Positions 1 to 11,300 of a DNA stretch of 64,000 nucleotides are shown here, piece by piece. A program made the position numbers and the translations under genes. Every line of letters begins with the position of its first letter. Within the stretch, counting starts at the first letter, position 1. This DNA comes from Flectonema sp. DT1601 (lineage: Eukaryota > Euglenozoa > Diplonemea > Diplonemida > Diplonemidae): positions 496,001-560,000 of the forward strand of contig OZ025844.1 of NCBI GenBank assembly GCA_964019425.1. The letters are read 5' to 3'. The notes under the pieces were generated by a model. The model was not told the origin of the DNA. It saw nothing but the letters and a program-made list of their open reading frames with translations, and made no database searches.

Positions 1-363
1 AACATTGGTGGTCTCTACTAGACCCTGAGTGTTCCCACTGGATCTCTCATCGTTTTCGAAAAGGTGGGAAGTAACGGACTGGGAGCTTTTGGCTCGTAAC
101 TTTTTTGTAAAGATCATCTCAAAGACTTTGTAAAGTGCTTCCACAAAAATCGGAACCCTTTTCCAAACTAAATAAGGCAAACAACAGTTTGGTCCAGGTG
201 CGCACTTGTTTTTTTTTCTCTCCATAATACATACAAACGCTGCTAAGCTTGGAAATTCTGCTTCGCTCATAATCGAGCCATCACTTGTTGGTAAAAAATC
301 GGGGTGAGAATAAACAGTATCTTTCTCTTTATCTGAATAATTGATTAATTGATTGATCGACAT
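1..363 (-). mobile_element. LINE reverse-transcriptase fragment, runs off left edge
   Basis: On the minus strand an open frame runs from an ATG at 363 to base 1 and continues beyond the window. It contains NKCAPGPNCCLPYLVWKR followed about 45 residues later by HLFENDERSSGNTQGL. These match the N-terminal part of non-LTR retrotransposon reverse transcriptases, where the usual pattern is NKAPGPDG, then P..VWK, then LL.KKGDR.DPGNYRGISL. The catalytic YADD region would lie off the window to the left. Upstream the frame continues through a poly(A) run (409-419), so the real N-terminus is unclear. This is family-pattern recognition, not an alignment, and the match is moderate. It is one of very few minus-strand coding signals in the window. 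Confidence 0.6.
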
Positions 364-545
364 AGTCGACCGATTGAAAACAATGATAACATTGTTTATC
401 TTTTTTTTTTTTTTTTTTCCTTTCTTTTATTTATTATTTATTCTTAAAACAAACAATCGGTTTAGCATCCCTATCGGGACGGAAACTAAAAAATTAGTCG
501 ACATAGTCGATCGATTAAAAAACAATGATAACATTGTTTATTCTC
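350..545. repeat. Imperfect direct duplication of about 45 bp at the LINE fragment end
   Basis: A block around 350-400 (core CGACATAGTCGA, then ACAATGATAACATTGTTTAT) recurs at about 497-541 with a few changes. About 100 bases containing a long poly(T) run separate the copies. Each copy holds the small palindromes GTCGAC and AATGATAACATT. It could be a local duplication or the remnant of a target-site or terminal duplication. No further copies are seen. Confidence 0.55.
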
Positions 546-836
546 GGCGGAATGTCACCACAGAATGTAAATAAAAACAGGTTTGTCATTAATTTCTTTC
601 CTCCTGTTATGCCTTGGAGATGTGAGACGATGAAGAAGGATCTATAAATAGACGTGACGGGGCGACGCTAACCTTTTATGAGGTTATTTAATTGTTCGTT
701 TTACTTTTGTATTTATTTCATCTTTCTTTTGTCTACAGGGAAAGGCCGTGGCCAAAAGCCTTGCCTATTTAATTCCCCCCAAAAAATAACACATTCAACA
801 AAAAAAAATCTTAAGAAAAATACCCTTTACTGACAG
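546..836. other. No gene recognised
   Basis: AT-rich sequence with no convincing frame. It ends in an acceptor-like CTGACAG just before the SWIM fragment begins at 837. Confidence 0.5.
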
Positions 837-1474
837 GCAGAAGGGTTGGAGTCCGACACCTCCCTGCACGGAGTCGTGTTGCACCATGCTTTGTGCGTGC
901 AGCACGTGGTTGGCAACGTGGCCGGCCAAACCAAGATACCGAAGGTTGATGCGACGTTATTAGTGTGGAAGATTAGCAAGCTAAGCATCAAAACAGGCAA
1001 GGGAGTCTTTTTTCCGTGATAAAGAACACCCGTTGTTGGACAACGGATACCTACGCCAGCCGACGCGAGATGCATCCTGAAGTTCCTGCGAACTATCCGG
1101 TTCCGACAGTGGAGTTGTTCGTTCGGGGTAGTGCTAACGCAGCAAACAACCATGCTGTCACACCGCTGGGTGAAGGACAATGGGAAGTACGACGAGAACA
1201 CGGGTGGTTGGTGTGTCTGAAAGATGGAACATTAGTGTGTGGCTGTCCGGATTTCCTCCGCCACAACCTACCTTGCATCCACACAGTCAGAGTATTGACA
1301 CATCAGCGCAATAATGTCTTTACTCACGAAACCTCTTTGCCTCCCTACACCAGAATGAGCAGCTACGGAGAGCTCTACCGCGTCTCTGTGTACCCACAAG
1401 CGATACCTACCGGACAGCTTCGATTCGACGGCACGAAGCCCCCTGTAGAAGTCCCCTTGGTGCACGTCCCATAG
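837..1474 (+). pseudogene. MULE-type transposase C-terminal fragment with SWIM zinc finger
   Basis: The second half (from 1016, stop at 1472-1474) encodes VCGCPDFLRHNLPCIH, a C-x-C-x(n)-C-x-H SWIM zinc finger. This finger is found near the C-terminus of Mutator-like transposases and their FAR1/FHY3-type relatives. The preceding frame (837-1016) reads sensibly in a different phase. The two meet at a short T run (1007-1013), so the copy carries a frameshift there, or the assembly has a homopolymer error. The DDE catalytic core is not visible upstream, so this is a fragment. Base composition is more GC-rich than the surrounding DNA, which fits a transposed segment. A domesticated SWIM protein is possible but less likely given the break. 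Confidence 0.5.
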
Positions 1475-2128
1475 TGAGAAATGGATTTTTTCAAAAAATG
1501 TCAATGAAAGGACAATCCTATCAAAAATCCCTCAAAAAGAAAAAGAAAAATTCCACTTCAGAAGTCAGAAATGAGTCTCTTTTAAAAACATGCCCAGGTT
1601 TTAAATAATGTTACATTATTTCACGCTCGCAACGATCCTAACCAAAATGTGTGCAATTAAATTCGATAAAAAGAAACTTCACACTGCCAGGAGTGAAATA
1701 CTGCACTCATCGGTGCTGGTGTCTGTAAAGTTAAATAATCTAGACAACGGATCGGTTGACTCTCATCATCAAAAGGGACTTGTCGATGGGGCTTGTAGAT
1801 GGGAAGAGGGAAGGCAAGCATGAGAATCTCGTCTGTTGGTTTTTTACATGACAACCAGGTTTGGCCGAGCCTTAGTTTAGTTTTAGCCAATTTCAAGTTG
1901 CTTTATATTTAATTACAGTATCAAGTACTTCAGATACACTAACAATATGTCTTCAATGTAATTCGAGGCTGGGGGAAGACTAGGAAGATGGCACCGGTTC
2001 ATTGAACAAAGGAAACTTTAGTAAGAGGACGAAACCGTCAGGAGTGCTTACAGGCAATAGCACCTTCCTTCAGCCACCAACTATGTTTGTTTACTTAATG
2101 AACTATTTTGAGCAGTATGTAAAAAAAT
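1475..2128. other. Gap with dispersed repeat; no gene recognised
   Basis: Contains one copy of the dispersed CAACCAGGTTTGGC family (1853-1915). Short frames at 1608-1823 and 2002-2190 lack recognisable features. I tried to use the latter as an upstream exon of the next gene through the GTATGT at 2115, but the reading phase does not fit. Confidence 0.5.
1853..1915 (+). repeat. Dispersed repeat, CAACCAGGTTTGGC family, copy 1
   Basis: Shares CAACCAGGTTTGGC, then TTTCAAGTTGCTTTATATTT and AGTATCAAGT with the copy at 51110-51187. Shorter copies occur at about 27667-27710 and 53402-53438. Divergence is moderate. Confidence 0.6.
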
Positions 2129-3289
2129 ATGCGAGCCTTATTTGGGGCCACGAGGGTGAGGTTGAAGCAAGTTCATGCCTTTCAGGTTAATGACAAAAAC
2201 GAATCTACAACTTGGCTTCCTGCGTTGGGATCTTTTGCAGATTATGTTGGGGCGAGAGGCTTCACGCTGCATAGTCAGAAAAGTATTTTAGTATCAAAAG
2301 TGGTTTCGCCAAAGAGCGACATCGTTGTATGGGGTAGTACGCTTGTTATTGCCAGTGAAAAGAACAAGATTAACTTATTTCTCATTCCAAATTACGTTGA
2401 TGCGAATGTTGTATCGCCGCAAATCCCAATTATAAGAGGAGTAGAAGAAACCATGAATACCCTAAAGCGCCTGCAATCCTCCGGCGTAAAAGCCAGTTAC
2501 CGCGATACCGCTCTCATAAAGCTGGCTCTACACTATCTTCCTGATGTTGTGCTTGGTACAGTTGATGTCCCTCGTGTAGTATGTACCATATTGTATTATT
2601 TGTAAGTTTTAATAATGTGCGTGAAAATGCGTCAAAAGTTGTTACTCAAAAATTAAAGTAACTTCTGATATCTTGTTGCCCTTTCTCCAAAAAAACAACA
2701 ACAGATGGAATCAATATCTTCTTTGTACGATAAGCAGACCGAAGTAGAATGGTGTTCAAATAAGGCATATCAATATCGTATAGCAATGCATGAGATGCTG
2801 CCCTCACTTTATAACGAAATTCAAGAGGCTGGACTTGAAGGGGACGATAGTGCGATTACGAAGTATATCGCAAATCACGCAGTCTTTCGTTTTGAGTCTC
2901 AAGTTCCCGTAGTTAGTAGCCCAAATGATGTGATGAGAAAACAAAACGAGGATAAGTCACCGTCATTTGAAGTAAATGTGAAGCTTCAACCCAAAACCAG
3001 TAACGAATCTAAGAAAACCCTTTCACAATTTCTTGGCAACGGAGTCATTCAACAAGTGTCTAAGGGCTATCAAATACTTGGCGAGTTAGGAACTGCAGAT
3101 TGCGAGTATAAATGTGGCTACTGCAACATTTCGGACCTTACGTCTATTGAGCTACTCAGCCATTCTCGTACCTCTTCTCATGTGACTAGTAGTTTAGAGG
3201 ATAATCTATTACCCGAAGTTTTACGTATTGATGCCCAGCTGGGTTGGTCCCAAATTGAAGATGAACCAGGATCAAATACAGCGGAATGA
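2129..3289 (+). CDS. Hypothetical C2H2 zinc-finger protein (two exons)
   Basis: Exon 1 is 2129-2578 and exon 2 is 2705-3289. The 126-bp intron (2579-2704) has a GTATGT donor and an AACAACAG acceptor and joins in phase 0, giving about 344 residues. A matrin/U1-like zinc finger C-x2-C-x12-H-x5-H lies near residues 287-309 (C287, C290, H303, H309). The N-terminal half is mixed alpha/beta with no recognised domain. The middle (about residues 205-265) is polar and probably disordered. Such fingers bind double-stranded RNA or DNA in other proteins, but I do not recognise the family. The start is uncertain: the ATG at 2129 is simply the first in frame, and a CTTTCAG acceptor at 2185 would remove it and imply a missing first exon. 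Confidence 0.7.
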
Positions 3290-3454
3290 ACTCGGTTTTT
3301 ATTGTTGACAAACGTGAGAGTTTTAAGTCTTACTTTGTGCAGAGATAACAGGTAGTCCCTAAGCGGGCTCTGTACTTCTAGATATGCCAATCGGTTGCGT
3401 AGTTACATGTGAATCATTTTTGATATTTAAATAGTAAAACAAAAACACGCAAAT

Positions 3455-6400
3455 ATGTTAGCAATCATTGTTGCCCTTGCAGCTGCTGTGGGAAGTGGCG
3501 ATGGTGTTGCGAGGGTTGTGGGGGGCCGGGTTGAGGGGCACTATGACAGCCCGGACTTAATTGAATTTGCTGGTAAAACATTTAACCTTCACGACATGGA
3601 TGAGAGGAGAGATATATCGACACTTTCAACTTTCAAGGGTGGTGTGCTGAGAGAACACCTCATCAAAATTGAAGTTCCGGCAAAGGTGTCTTTCGACCAA
3701 CTTCGTGAGATTGTATCCAACCACGATGTTCCTTTCGCGAGAAAAGGGTGGGTAAAACACGCTGCAAAAAATACCATTTCAGCTTTTTGCAACAGACTAG
3801 CATCGGAGGAGATAAGGGATTTAAAAGGTGTTACCTGGGTTGGTGAAGCAACCAATGAGCACCTACGATACATGAAGTCGCACAAAAATGTATTGAGCGA
3901 TAAGAAGCAGAAAGGAGTTGACAGAGACAATCTCATACTTACAATGCATGACGTAGATTATGGATATCTAGAACTAAAGGAAATGTTACCTTTACATATT
4001 CCCGTTAGTATTTATGATGAAACTATCGTTGTTCAATGTCATTCAGAGTGCAATGATATTTCTATTCTAGTAGCTGAGCATCACGGATTAGTTGAAAGTA
4101 TTTTTCACCGTTCAATCGCACGTGGCTCTACCAAGTTTGCGCGAGGTATTATGCAGTCAGGTGCGTCTTATGATGATTCTTTCTCACACCTTCAAGGTGA
4201 AGGTCAAGTGATTGCAGTAGCAGATGGTGGGATTGATCATGATCATTGTTTCTTTCACGATCCAAACGTGTCTATTCCTCTTAATAATATTGACAAGCAA
4301 CACAGAAAGATTGTTTTGTACAAAACAGCGCTCGTAAATGGGACAGGTCCAGATAATAGTACAGCTGCTCAAAGTGATTATGCTCCCGGAGGACACGGTC
4401 ATGGAACACACGTTGCTGGAACTATAGCGGGCACGCCGTTTGACCCAAATGATGATCTGAGTGAGTTTCAGGGAATTCTGCCAAAGGCTAAAATCGCATT
4501 TATTGACCTCGCTGGGGAAGCGGAGATAATAACCGACGATCTCGAAATTCCTTTAAATATGTCAAAAGATATGTTTGGAATCGCACATGATGCTGGTGCT
4601 TACATCCATTCCAACTCATGGGGAAGTGCTGGTGAAGTGTATGACAAATACAGTCGCGGGTTTGATGAATTCGCTATAAGCAATCCATTTGATTTACTTA
4701 TTGCAGCAGCGGGAAATGAAGGAATTGAAAATTGCTCCGACGATGCTGAAAATCCATCCTGCGACAAGTTTACTGTTGGAACTCCTGGGGATTGCAAAAA
4801 TGGTGTTGGTGTTGGCGCATCTGAAGCAAGCACAGACTCATTTATTGCAGCAGGTCAGGGAAATTACGTTGTTCGATTCACTGCCGTTAATGGCACAGTG
4901 GTATCATATTTTGCTCTGCGTTCAGAGCTTGGCCAACCTCCTGAAGTGCTAGCTTCGGGGAAACTGGCGGCAGCCAATCCTTTAGAAGCGTGTGAGAATG
5001 ATACCATTGCAAGAATTGATAATCCTTCAGACATGGTTGGTAGAATTGCAGTCATCAAAAGAGGTATTTGCTTCTTTGAGACGAAGATCATGGGTGCTGT
5101 TGACAGCGGAGCTACAGCTGTCATTGTTGCAAATAACAGGCCTGGCTTACCCATCAGTATGCAAACTTCTGAAGTTAACCCGATTGATCTTCCAGGAAAC
5201 TCGTACATGATAAACGAAGAGGGCGGCAATGAATTGTTGGCTGCAATGGCAGCCTCACCCGATATGACAGCTGCAGTGATTGACATCGGTGATCCTAACG
5301 CTGCTGTTAGAGATCAGAATTTGGCATCCTTTTCGTCGAGAGGTCCCACAGCTGATCTTCGCTACAAACCTGATGTTGTCGGAGTTGGGAAATATATTCA
5401 TTCTGCAAGGTCTGACTCTGATTTAACCAGCTTTAATTGTGATACGGTCGCTATGGCAGGTACATCAATGGCCACGCCTGTGATTTCTGGTACAACTGGT
5501 CAGATAAGAGAATGGTTGTTGTTGACATTCCCAACATTCACAGTGAGACCTCCAACATCAGCCCTCATGAAGGCAGCACTTGTTCAATCAGCAATCCCGT
5601 TAGTTGGATGGGTTGACAGAAATGGTTTTGGCGACATGATCCGCTTAGGTGAAGTGCCAGACTTTTACCAGGGGCATGGTAGACCGGTGCTTGCCAGCAC
5701 TCTCGTCAAGGATGAATTCTTCTTTTTAGATTCTCAATCATTTCAGGTTTCAGGAGAGAATAAAGTTGTTTGTATTAAAGTCAATACCTCTTCCGACACG
5801 TTTGAGTCGTATGGATTTAGGGCAACGCTTGCGTGGACAGATCCGATGGCAGGTCCCGGGAGTAAATGGCAATTAGTAAACGATCTCGATCTCACAGTCA
5901 AAGACTCATCTGGTACTGTCCGATTAGGAAACGGTATTGGCCCACCTGTTAACCACGCCAAGGATGCCAACAATAATGTTGAAAAAGTTCGAATTTCTAA
6001 GGCTGATCTTAATGGTGATATTGTAGCTGTTACTGTGAGTTCTTTTTCGATTCTCCAGCCACAAGCATTTGCTCTTGTCGCGAGCGGCAATGAAGTAGCG
6101 TGTCCTGAAATGCCACAATGGAATGCACCAATTCGAGTTATTACTGGTTCTCGCAGGAGTAGAATTCTCATTGAAATGTCTGAGTCATTTCAAGTTTGGG
6201 AATGGAGGTATTACAAACTTCCTGTTGAAGTTGCGACTCAACTAGAAGCGATATCCTTCAACCTTAACACAACAAATGAAGATAGTAACCCGGAGTTATA
6301 CTTAGAAATAGGTACTAATCCAACAATGAGAAGCTTCACCTCTAATTGGAATTCTACCGGAGAATATGTCTTCGACAGTGAGCCTACTAAGGATGTAATT

Positions 6401-6742
6401 ATTGGTGTTATGATGGCATGTTGTAGTAGTGGAGTTCTAGGAATCTCAATGAGCGGTACTTGGAAAGACCAGACTCCTCCTTTAGTGTATGCTGACACTC
6501 CGATTCCAATAATTAATAATAATTCTGATGATTCGAATTCAAAAACTATTATTGTTATTATTGTTTTAGCTTCTTTGATTGCACTTGGTATTGTAGTCTT
6601 TTTAGTACTCAAAGTACGCAGTGGAACCATGAAGAATAAAGCTAGCTTCTTAGATGGTGAGCATACTGATATCATAGAATTACACTTCCCTACTCCTGCA
6701 GTCTCTCCAAACTTTTCTGAGCCGACAAAGGTGGCTGTCTGA
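3455..6742 (+). CDS. Membrane-anchored subtilisin-like serine protease (S8, Kp43-like) with PA domain
   Basis: A 1095-residue single-exon gene. The order is an N-terminal signal segment, a propeptide-like region to about residue 245, and an S8 catalytic domain. Catalytic residues are D257 (in VADGGID), H316 (in HGHGTHVAG), oxyanion-hole N421 (in AAAGNEG) and S671 (in AGTSMATP). A PA domain (about 475-605) is inserted between the Asn and Ser motifs. A C-terminal beta-sandwich contains LVNDLDLTV and NNVEKVRI, typical of the Kp43-like subset. A transmembrane helix (about 1031-1053) and a short cytosolic tail follow. All catalytic residues are present, so it should be an active, surface or endolysosomal type I membrane protease. 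Similar architectures occur in protist and Dictyostelium Tag-type proteins. An AG lies 20 bases before the ATG but without a pyrimidine tract. Confidence 0.95.
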   Translation: MLAIIVALAAAVGSGDGVARVVGGRVEGHYDSPDLIEFAGKTFNLHDMDERRDISTLSTFKGGVLREHLIKIEVPAKVSFDQLREIVSNHDVPFARKGWVKHAAKNTISAFCNRLASEEIRDLKGVTWVGEATNEHLRYMKSHKNVLSDKKQKGVDRDNLILTMHDVDYGYLELKEMLPLHIPVSIYDETIVVQCHSECNDISILVAEHHGLVESIFHRSIARGSTKFARGIMQSGASYDDSFSHLQGEGQVIAVADGGIDHDHCFFHDPNVSIPLNNIDKQHRKIVLYKTALVNGTGPDNSTAAQSDYAPGGHGHGTHVAGTIAGTPFDPNDDLSEFQGILPKAKIAFIDLAGEAEIITDDLEIPLNMSKDMFGIAHDAGAYIHSNSWGSAGEVYDKYSRGFDEFAISNPFDLLIAAAGNEGIENCSDDAENPSCDKFTVGTPGDCKNGVGVGASEASTDSFIAAGQGNYVVRFTAVNGTVVSYFALRSELGQPPEVLASGKLAAANPLEACENDTIARIDNPSDMVGRIAVIKRGICFFETKIMGAVDSGATAVIVANNRPGLPISMQTSEVNPIDLPGNSYMINEEGGNELLAAMAASPDMTAAVIDIGDPNAAVRDQNLASFSSRGPTADLRYKPDVVGVGKYIHSARSDSDLTSFNCDTVAMAGTSMATPVISGTTGQIREWLLLTFPTFTVRPPTSALMKAALVQSAIPLVGWVDRNGFGDMIRLGEVPDFYQGHGRPVLASTLVKDEFFFLDSQSFQVSGENKVVCIKVNTSSDTFESYGFRATLAWTDPMAGPGSKWQLVNDLDLTVKDSSGTVRLGNGIGPPVNHAKDANNNVEKVRISKADLNGDIVAVTVSSFSILQPQAFALVASGNEVACPEMPQWNAPIRVITGSRRSRILIEMSESFQVWEWRYYKLPVEVATQLEAISFNLNTTNEDSNPELYLEIGTNPTMRSFTSNWNSTGEYVFDSEPTKDVIIGVMMACCSSGVLGISMSGTWKDQTPPLVYADTPIPIINNNSDDSNSKTIIVIIVLASLIALGIVVFLVLKVRSGTMKNKASFLDGEHTDIIELHFPTPAVSPNFSEPTKVAV

Positions 6743-7021
6743 AGGCTGTCTCTTAACTAATTCCGACCTTTGCTCTTTCGCGTTGTGTTATCATTACAAT
6801 GGAAAGGCATGTTTTTTTTTTAATTTTTTTCTGGTGTGCTAAGAGCAGACTTGTCGATTCGTTTTGGTTGATTGTGAGTCAAATTCTTTCTTGTGATCCA
6901 ATTAGAAATGCCGACTACCGCTCCCTAACGACACAAAATATTCTCCCATCAGTTACCATTTATGTAAATACTGTAACAGGAATCATTATTGTGAGAAGCA
7001 AAATCTTCAAATTCATTTGAA

Positions 7022-7069
7022 TTTTCCTCACGAGAATTTCCTGGCCTAGGTAATTTCTTGTGAGGAAAA
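7022..7069. repeat. Imperfect palindrome
   Basis: Arms TTTTCCTCACGAGAATT and AATTTCTTGTGAGGAAAA flank a centre containing GGCCTAGG. It lies about 280 bases after the protease stop. It could be a folded 3' end or a remnant of an inverted insertion. Confidence 0.5.
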
Positions 7070-7836
7070 CATTCGCATGATTTTTTTCCCCACCTCCCTC
7101 CCCCAACCTAAATTCACGAGAGTATTTCTACACGAGATTGATTTCTTCTACAGCACTACATTGTTTGTTATTGCCCTTCTGGTGAAAAAGGGATCTTCTC
7201 AAGTTTCCTGAAGCTGAAATTTTTGTCTTGCGTGTCAATTGAATGTTACCTTGAACTTTGATTTGTTGTTTGTCTTTACTAAACAGGTATTCCATGGCTA
7301 CCATTGGAACGCCACCATCCCGTAAAACGTTCCACACCATCCCCTTGAGAACCCCGTTAGAGAATATTATTATTGATTGCCTTCTTAGTTGAAGTTATGG
7401 AGTGAATGTTAGTGTGATTGACATTCTCAGGAATTTCTTCTTTTGATGTCTTTTCCTTTGGAAATGGAAACATAAATTGTCTTTGTCTTTCACTAATTTT
7501 TCACTCCATTGATAGAAATATTAAAAAAATCAAAACTTTTCGAGCATTGCAGATTTTTTTAGAATATTTGGTTTACCTCAATTCAGTTGCCCTGACACGG
7601 CGACTGCTTTTCTCAGTCTTACTCTGTTGTACAGAGGTGACTTGATTTATGATTCATATTGGGGTCCTGTTGTTAAATACACGTTGCTGAAGTTTATTCT
7701 CTCTTTCTCTCTTCTCAAAAAGAACTATTGTCCCCTCCCCCATCTTTTCGTATCGTATCAAAGTTCCCCCTGATTTTTATTTTTTTATTTTATTTTTTAA
7801 GTTTTACTTTTTATTATCAATTCTTTTAAATTAAAA

Positions 7837-7837
<1 letters not shown>

Positions 7838-7869
<32 letters not shown>
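7838..7869. repeat. (ATT)n microsatellite
   Basis: About ten ATT units. Similar tracts lie at about 23438-23457, 30390-30415 and 52421-52455. Confidence 0.85.
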
Positions 7870-8035
7870 GACCTTGGTATCAGTGACCCGGGAGTGACCT
7901 AGTTCTCCTTGGTAGTCCTTTTTAACTCGATGCTTGTGTTATGATTTATTTTTTAATCGCTTCTTGTACTTCTTGTGGTGGCTGACACGACTGCTGGCAC
8001 CATTTATTTGTTGCCTTCGATCGTTACTAAAAGAA

Positions 8036-8075
<40 letters not shown>

Positions 8076-8374
8076 AAGTATTTTGACGTGTACGTTCATA
8101 TGTGTAAGTGTAAAGTTTAGCATTTGTCCTCGGCTACTTGTTATTTTTTTTAATAGAGTCGTTTTGTGATAATTTCGACAGTGTAAACTAACGAATCTGA
8201 GATGTTATTTTTTATCAAACCAGGTTTCATCAAACCTACAAATGCTCTGAGGATATGTACCAATATTTAGTGACAAGGTTTTGACAGGATCTTGATGTAC
8301 TTCAATGCAATTAGTCTTTTATTTTTCAGGTAACTATTCCCAACAACAACTAAACTAGAAACTAAAAAAAAACG

Positions 8375-11300
8375 ATGATGTTATCCCGACTGACTGCACT
8401 CTTGAGTGCGGTAATTGTTGTGAGCAGTCAGTGTTCATTTAACACGCTTTCGATTAATGCCGGAACCAACAGGTTTACGGGACTTACAATCGCAGGCGCC
8501 TTCGGTGGGGGTCGTCTTATGGTGACACCTTCGGGAGCTGCACCAACTTGTCAGATTCACGGAACCACTCCTAACGGAGCTACATGTACTGTCGCAAAGA
8601 TGACGGGTGCGGGTGTCATAAGTTACAGCACCACCGTTGTAGCGACTTGCACGGGTACTACCTATGTGTACGTACCAGCCTCTGCCACACTAGTGGCAGA
8701 GAATTGTGCTGTTAATACTGGTACTGCAACCATTGCTACTCCCCACTTGTTTGGAGAAACTGGAACATACGTATGTGGTGCAGGAACAAGTTGCAGTGTT
8801 GCTGCCTGCCAGGCAACCTGTAATGCGGCGGTAGTTGCTCCGGCAGTTAACTGCAATGCCGACTGCATTTTGGGTACGCAAGCCGGACAATTGGTAACAA
8901 CGACTACTGTTGGATCTGGTGGTGGAGATTGCAGTGGCGCAAATATTGCGGTGGCTCCATTCAGTCCAACATGTACCGTTACGCAAAGACCCGGATACAC
9001 CTGCACCGCTACTGGTGGTTCCGGTCAGAATTTACCAGTTACTCTCACTTGTACAACTGCTGCAGCAACTTTGATTACAAACGCCTGCGTTGAAAATACT
9101 TGCACTCCAGCAGCTAACACTATTGTTGGTGTGATTGGAGACCCAACTAACTCAGACCAGTGTGGTGTTGCTAATATTGCTTTATCTGTCATCAGTGACC
9201 CTTCATGTGATATCAGATGTGACCAATCAGCAGGATATATCGCTCAAACCGGAACCTATTCTTGCACGAACATGGCCGGAGGCGTGCCTTCTGTTTCATC
9301 GATTACAGCATGCGTGCCTGTTCCTTGCCCAACAAACAGTAACTCGGTTTCTCTTCGGAACTGTGTGTGCGACGCTGGATACACGGGTGTTATTTCCTAT
9401 ACAGGAACTGCCTATTCTGGAACTTGCACTATCATAAACTGCAACGCATACAACTTTCCAACATCACCTGCGAACATAGTAGCTGGAGCCACTGATGGTT
9501 GTACTGGAAATGATATTCTTAATGTTCTTGATCCGACGTGTAATGTACAGTGTGCTCCTGGGTACGTAGCAGCAACTGGTGTAGTGACCTGTGACTTCGC
9601 GATTACCAGGACGAGTACTACTCCATTGACGTGTACTGAAAAAACCTGCAGCTCGTACACTTTTGGAACAGGTATTACTGCGGGTGTGTCTAATGGTTGT
9701 ACAAATCCTCAGGTACTAAGACAGGCAACACTCAGCTCTTGTACGCTCGCTTGTGCAGCAGGGTACACTGGTGTTGCTGGAACACTTAATTGTGCTAACA
9801 CGCTTGCCACTGGTTCAGCACCAGTAGTAAATATTGCTTGTACTGAAAACACCTGCGCTGCTTATACCCTGCTAACAGGAGAAGTAGCCACCGCCCCTGG
9901 ATGTGCATCTCTGAGGACAGTAACAGGTAATACTTGTGCTCTAACATGTGCTACTGGATACAGTACCGGGGCTGGTACTATTACTTGTCCTGCTACTGCC
10001 ACCCCAAATCAGGCACCGACTGTTACTACATCTCCAAATTGCCGTAGAACGTGTGCCCTTCACACCTGCAGTGCTGGTTTCACTCCTAAAACAGTGTTGA
10101 CAACAATTTGCAATACTGCTGGGTGCACAGACGCCGTTTGTTGTGATGCAGTAGCTTGCCCTGCGAATTCAAATACCGCACAAACCGACAGCACCTTAAC
10201 TCCGCCATCATGTGTGTGTATGACTGGTTTTAGCGGAACTGCCGCCTGGGACGCGACAGGGAGAAGGTGGACGCACGCATGTACTGCTCATTGTGCAAAC
10301 ACCTTCTTCGCAGGTTGTGATGCCAATTCGGCGACTCTTGTTGCCAACCCGTCAGGTACCGCATGTACAGGTACTGGTAATTGTAATGGCGGAGGGTGTC
10401 CGGCTTGTACTGTAGCTAATTGCTGCCAAGACAACACTTGTACTGCCCCAGGAACCACCTTTCCAAACGAAGCATTTGGAGGGGCTCAGGGAAATATGTG
10501 TACAACGGTGTCTTCATGTACTCCTGTTACTTGTAATGATGGATACATGGGTACTCCAATACTTCAATGTAGGACTTCTGGGGGAGCTTTTACATTTAAC
10601 CCTGCCTGTGTTGCATCAGCCTGCCCAACGTTCGCGAGTCCTCCAGGTACTTGTGGTTGTAACGCTGGATATCGAGTAGTTGGTGGTGGCAATACCCAAT
10701 TTGATAGAACTTCAAGAAGCTGGACCCACACTTGCGAATTGACCTGTGCTCACAGTACCTTTACTGGCTGCAGTCCAGCTGGTGTTACTTTGATAGCCGA
10801 TCCTGGAAATGTCGTCTGTACGGGCACTACGGGTAATCCTGCAGTGGATTGTACTACAGCAGTCTGTTGTAGACGTATGTGTTATCTGTTTCGGAAATTT
10901 TCACTGTTGGTTTGGAATAAATTAACACTTTAATTTATAACAATTAATTAAAAGTATCACTCTTTAGATTGTTATCGTAAAATCAGGTAGGTTGGCTACA
11001 ATAATAAAATAAAAAACAGAAACCTGTGACAACACTGGGTTTGCTTGCCCGACAAGTGGATTTTCACTAAGAAGCAATCCATCGTCGATTCAATGTCCAG
11101 CTGGTGGATGTGATCAAGCGACTTGTTGTTTTGCAACGTGCGACAACACTGGTTTCACCGGATGTACTGCGACAGGATTCACAGCTCGTCCTAACCCTTC
11201 AAGTATCCAGTGTGGTTCCAACACACTCGCTTCATGTACGACTGCTATATGTTGTCTTTCAACTACGTGTAACACAGTTACCTGCCCTGCAGGAACCAGA

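Larger units (their letters stand above)
6743..8374. other. Intergenic region, no gene recognised
   Basis: Holds an imperfect palindrome (7022-7069), an (ATT)n microsatellite (about 7838-7869), a poly(A) run (8041-8073) and a pyrimidine-rich acceptor TTTATTTTTCAG ending at 8329, just before the next gene. Small frames at 6799-7020 and 7418-7645 have no supporting features. Confidence 0.5.

Noticed and set aside
2002-2190. Upstream exon for the zinc-finger gene using the GTATGT at 2115 and CAG at 2185
   Set aside because: The reading phases do not match across that junction, and the matching phase has a stop.
5743-6675. Minus-strand frames over the subtilisin gene
   Set aside because: Shadows of a strongly supported + strand coding region.
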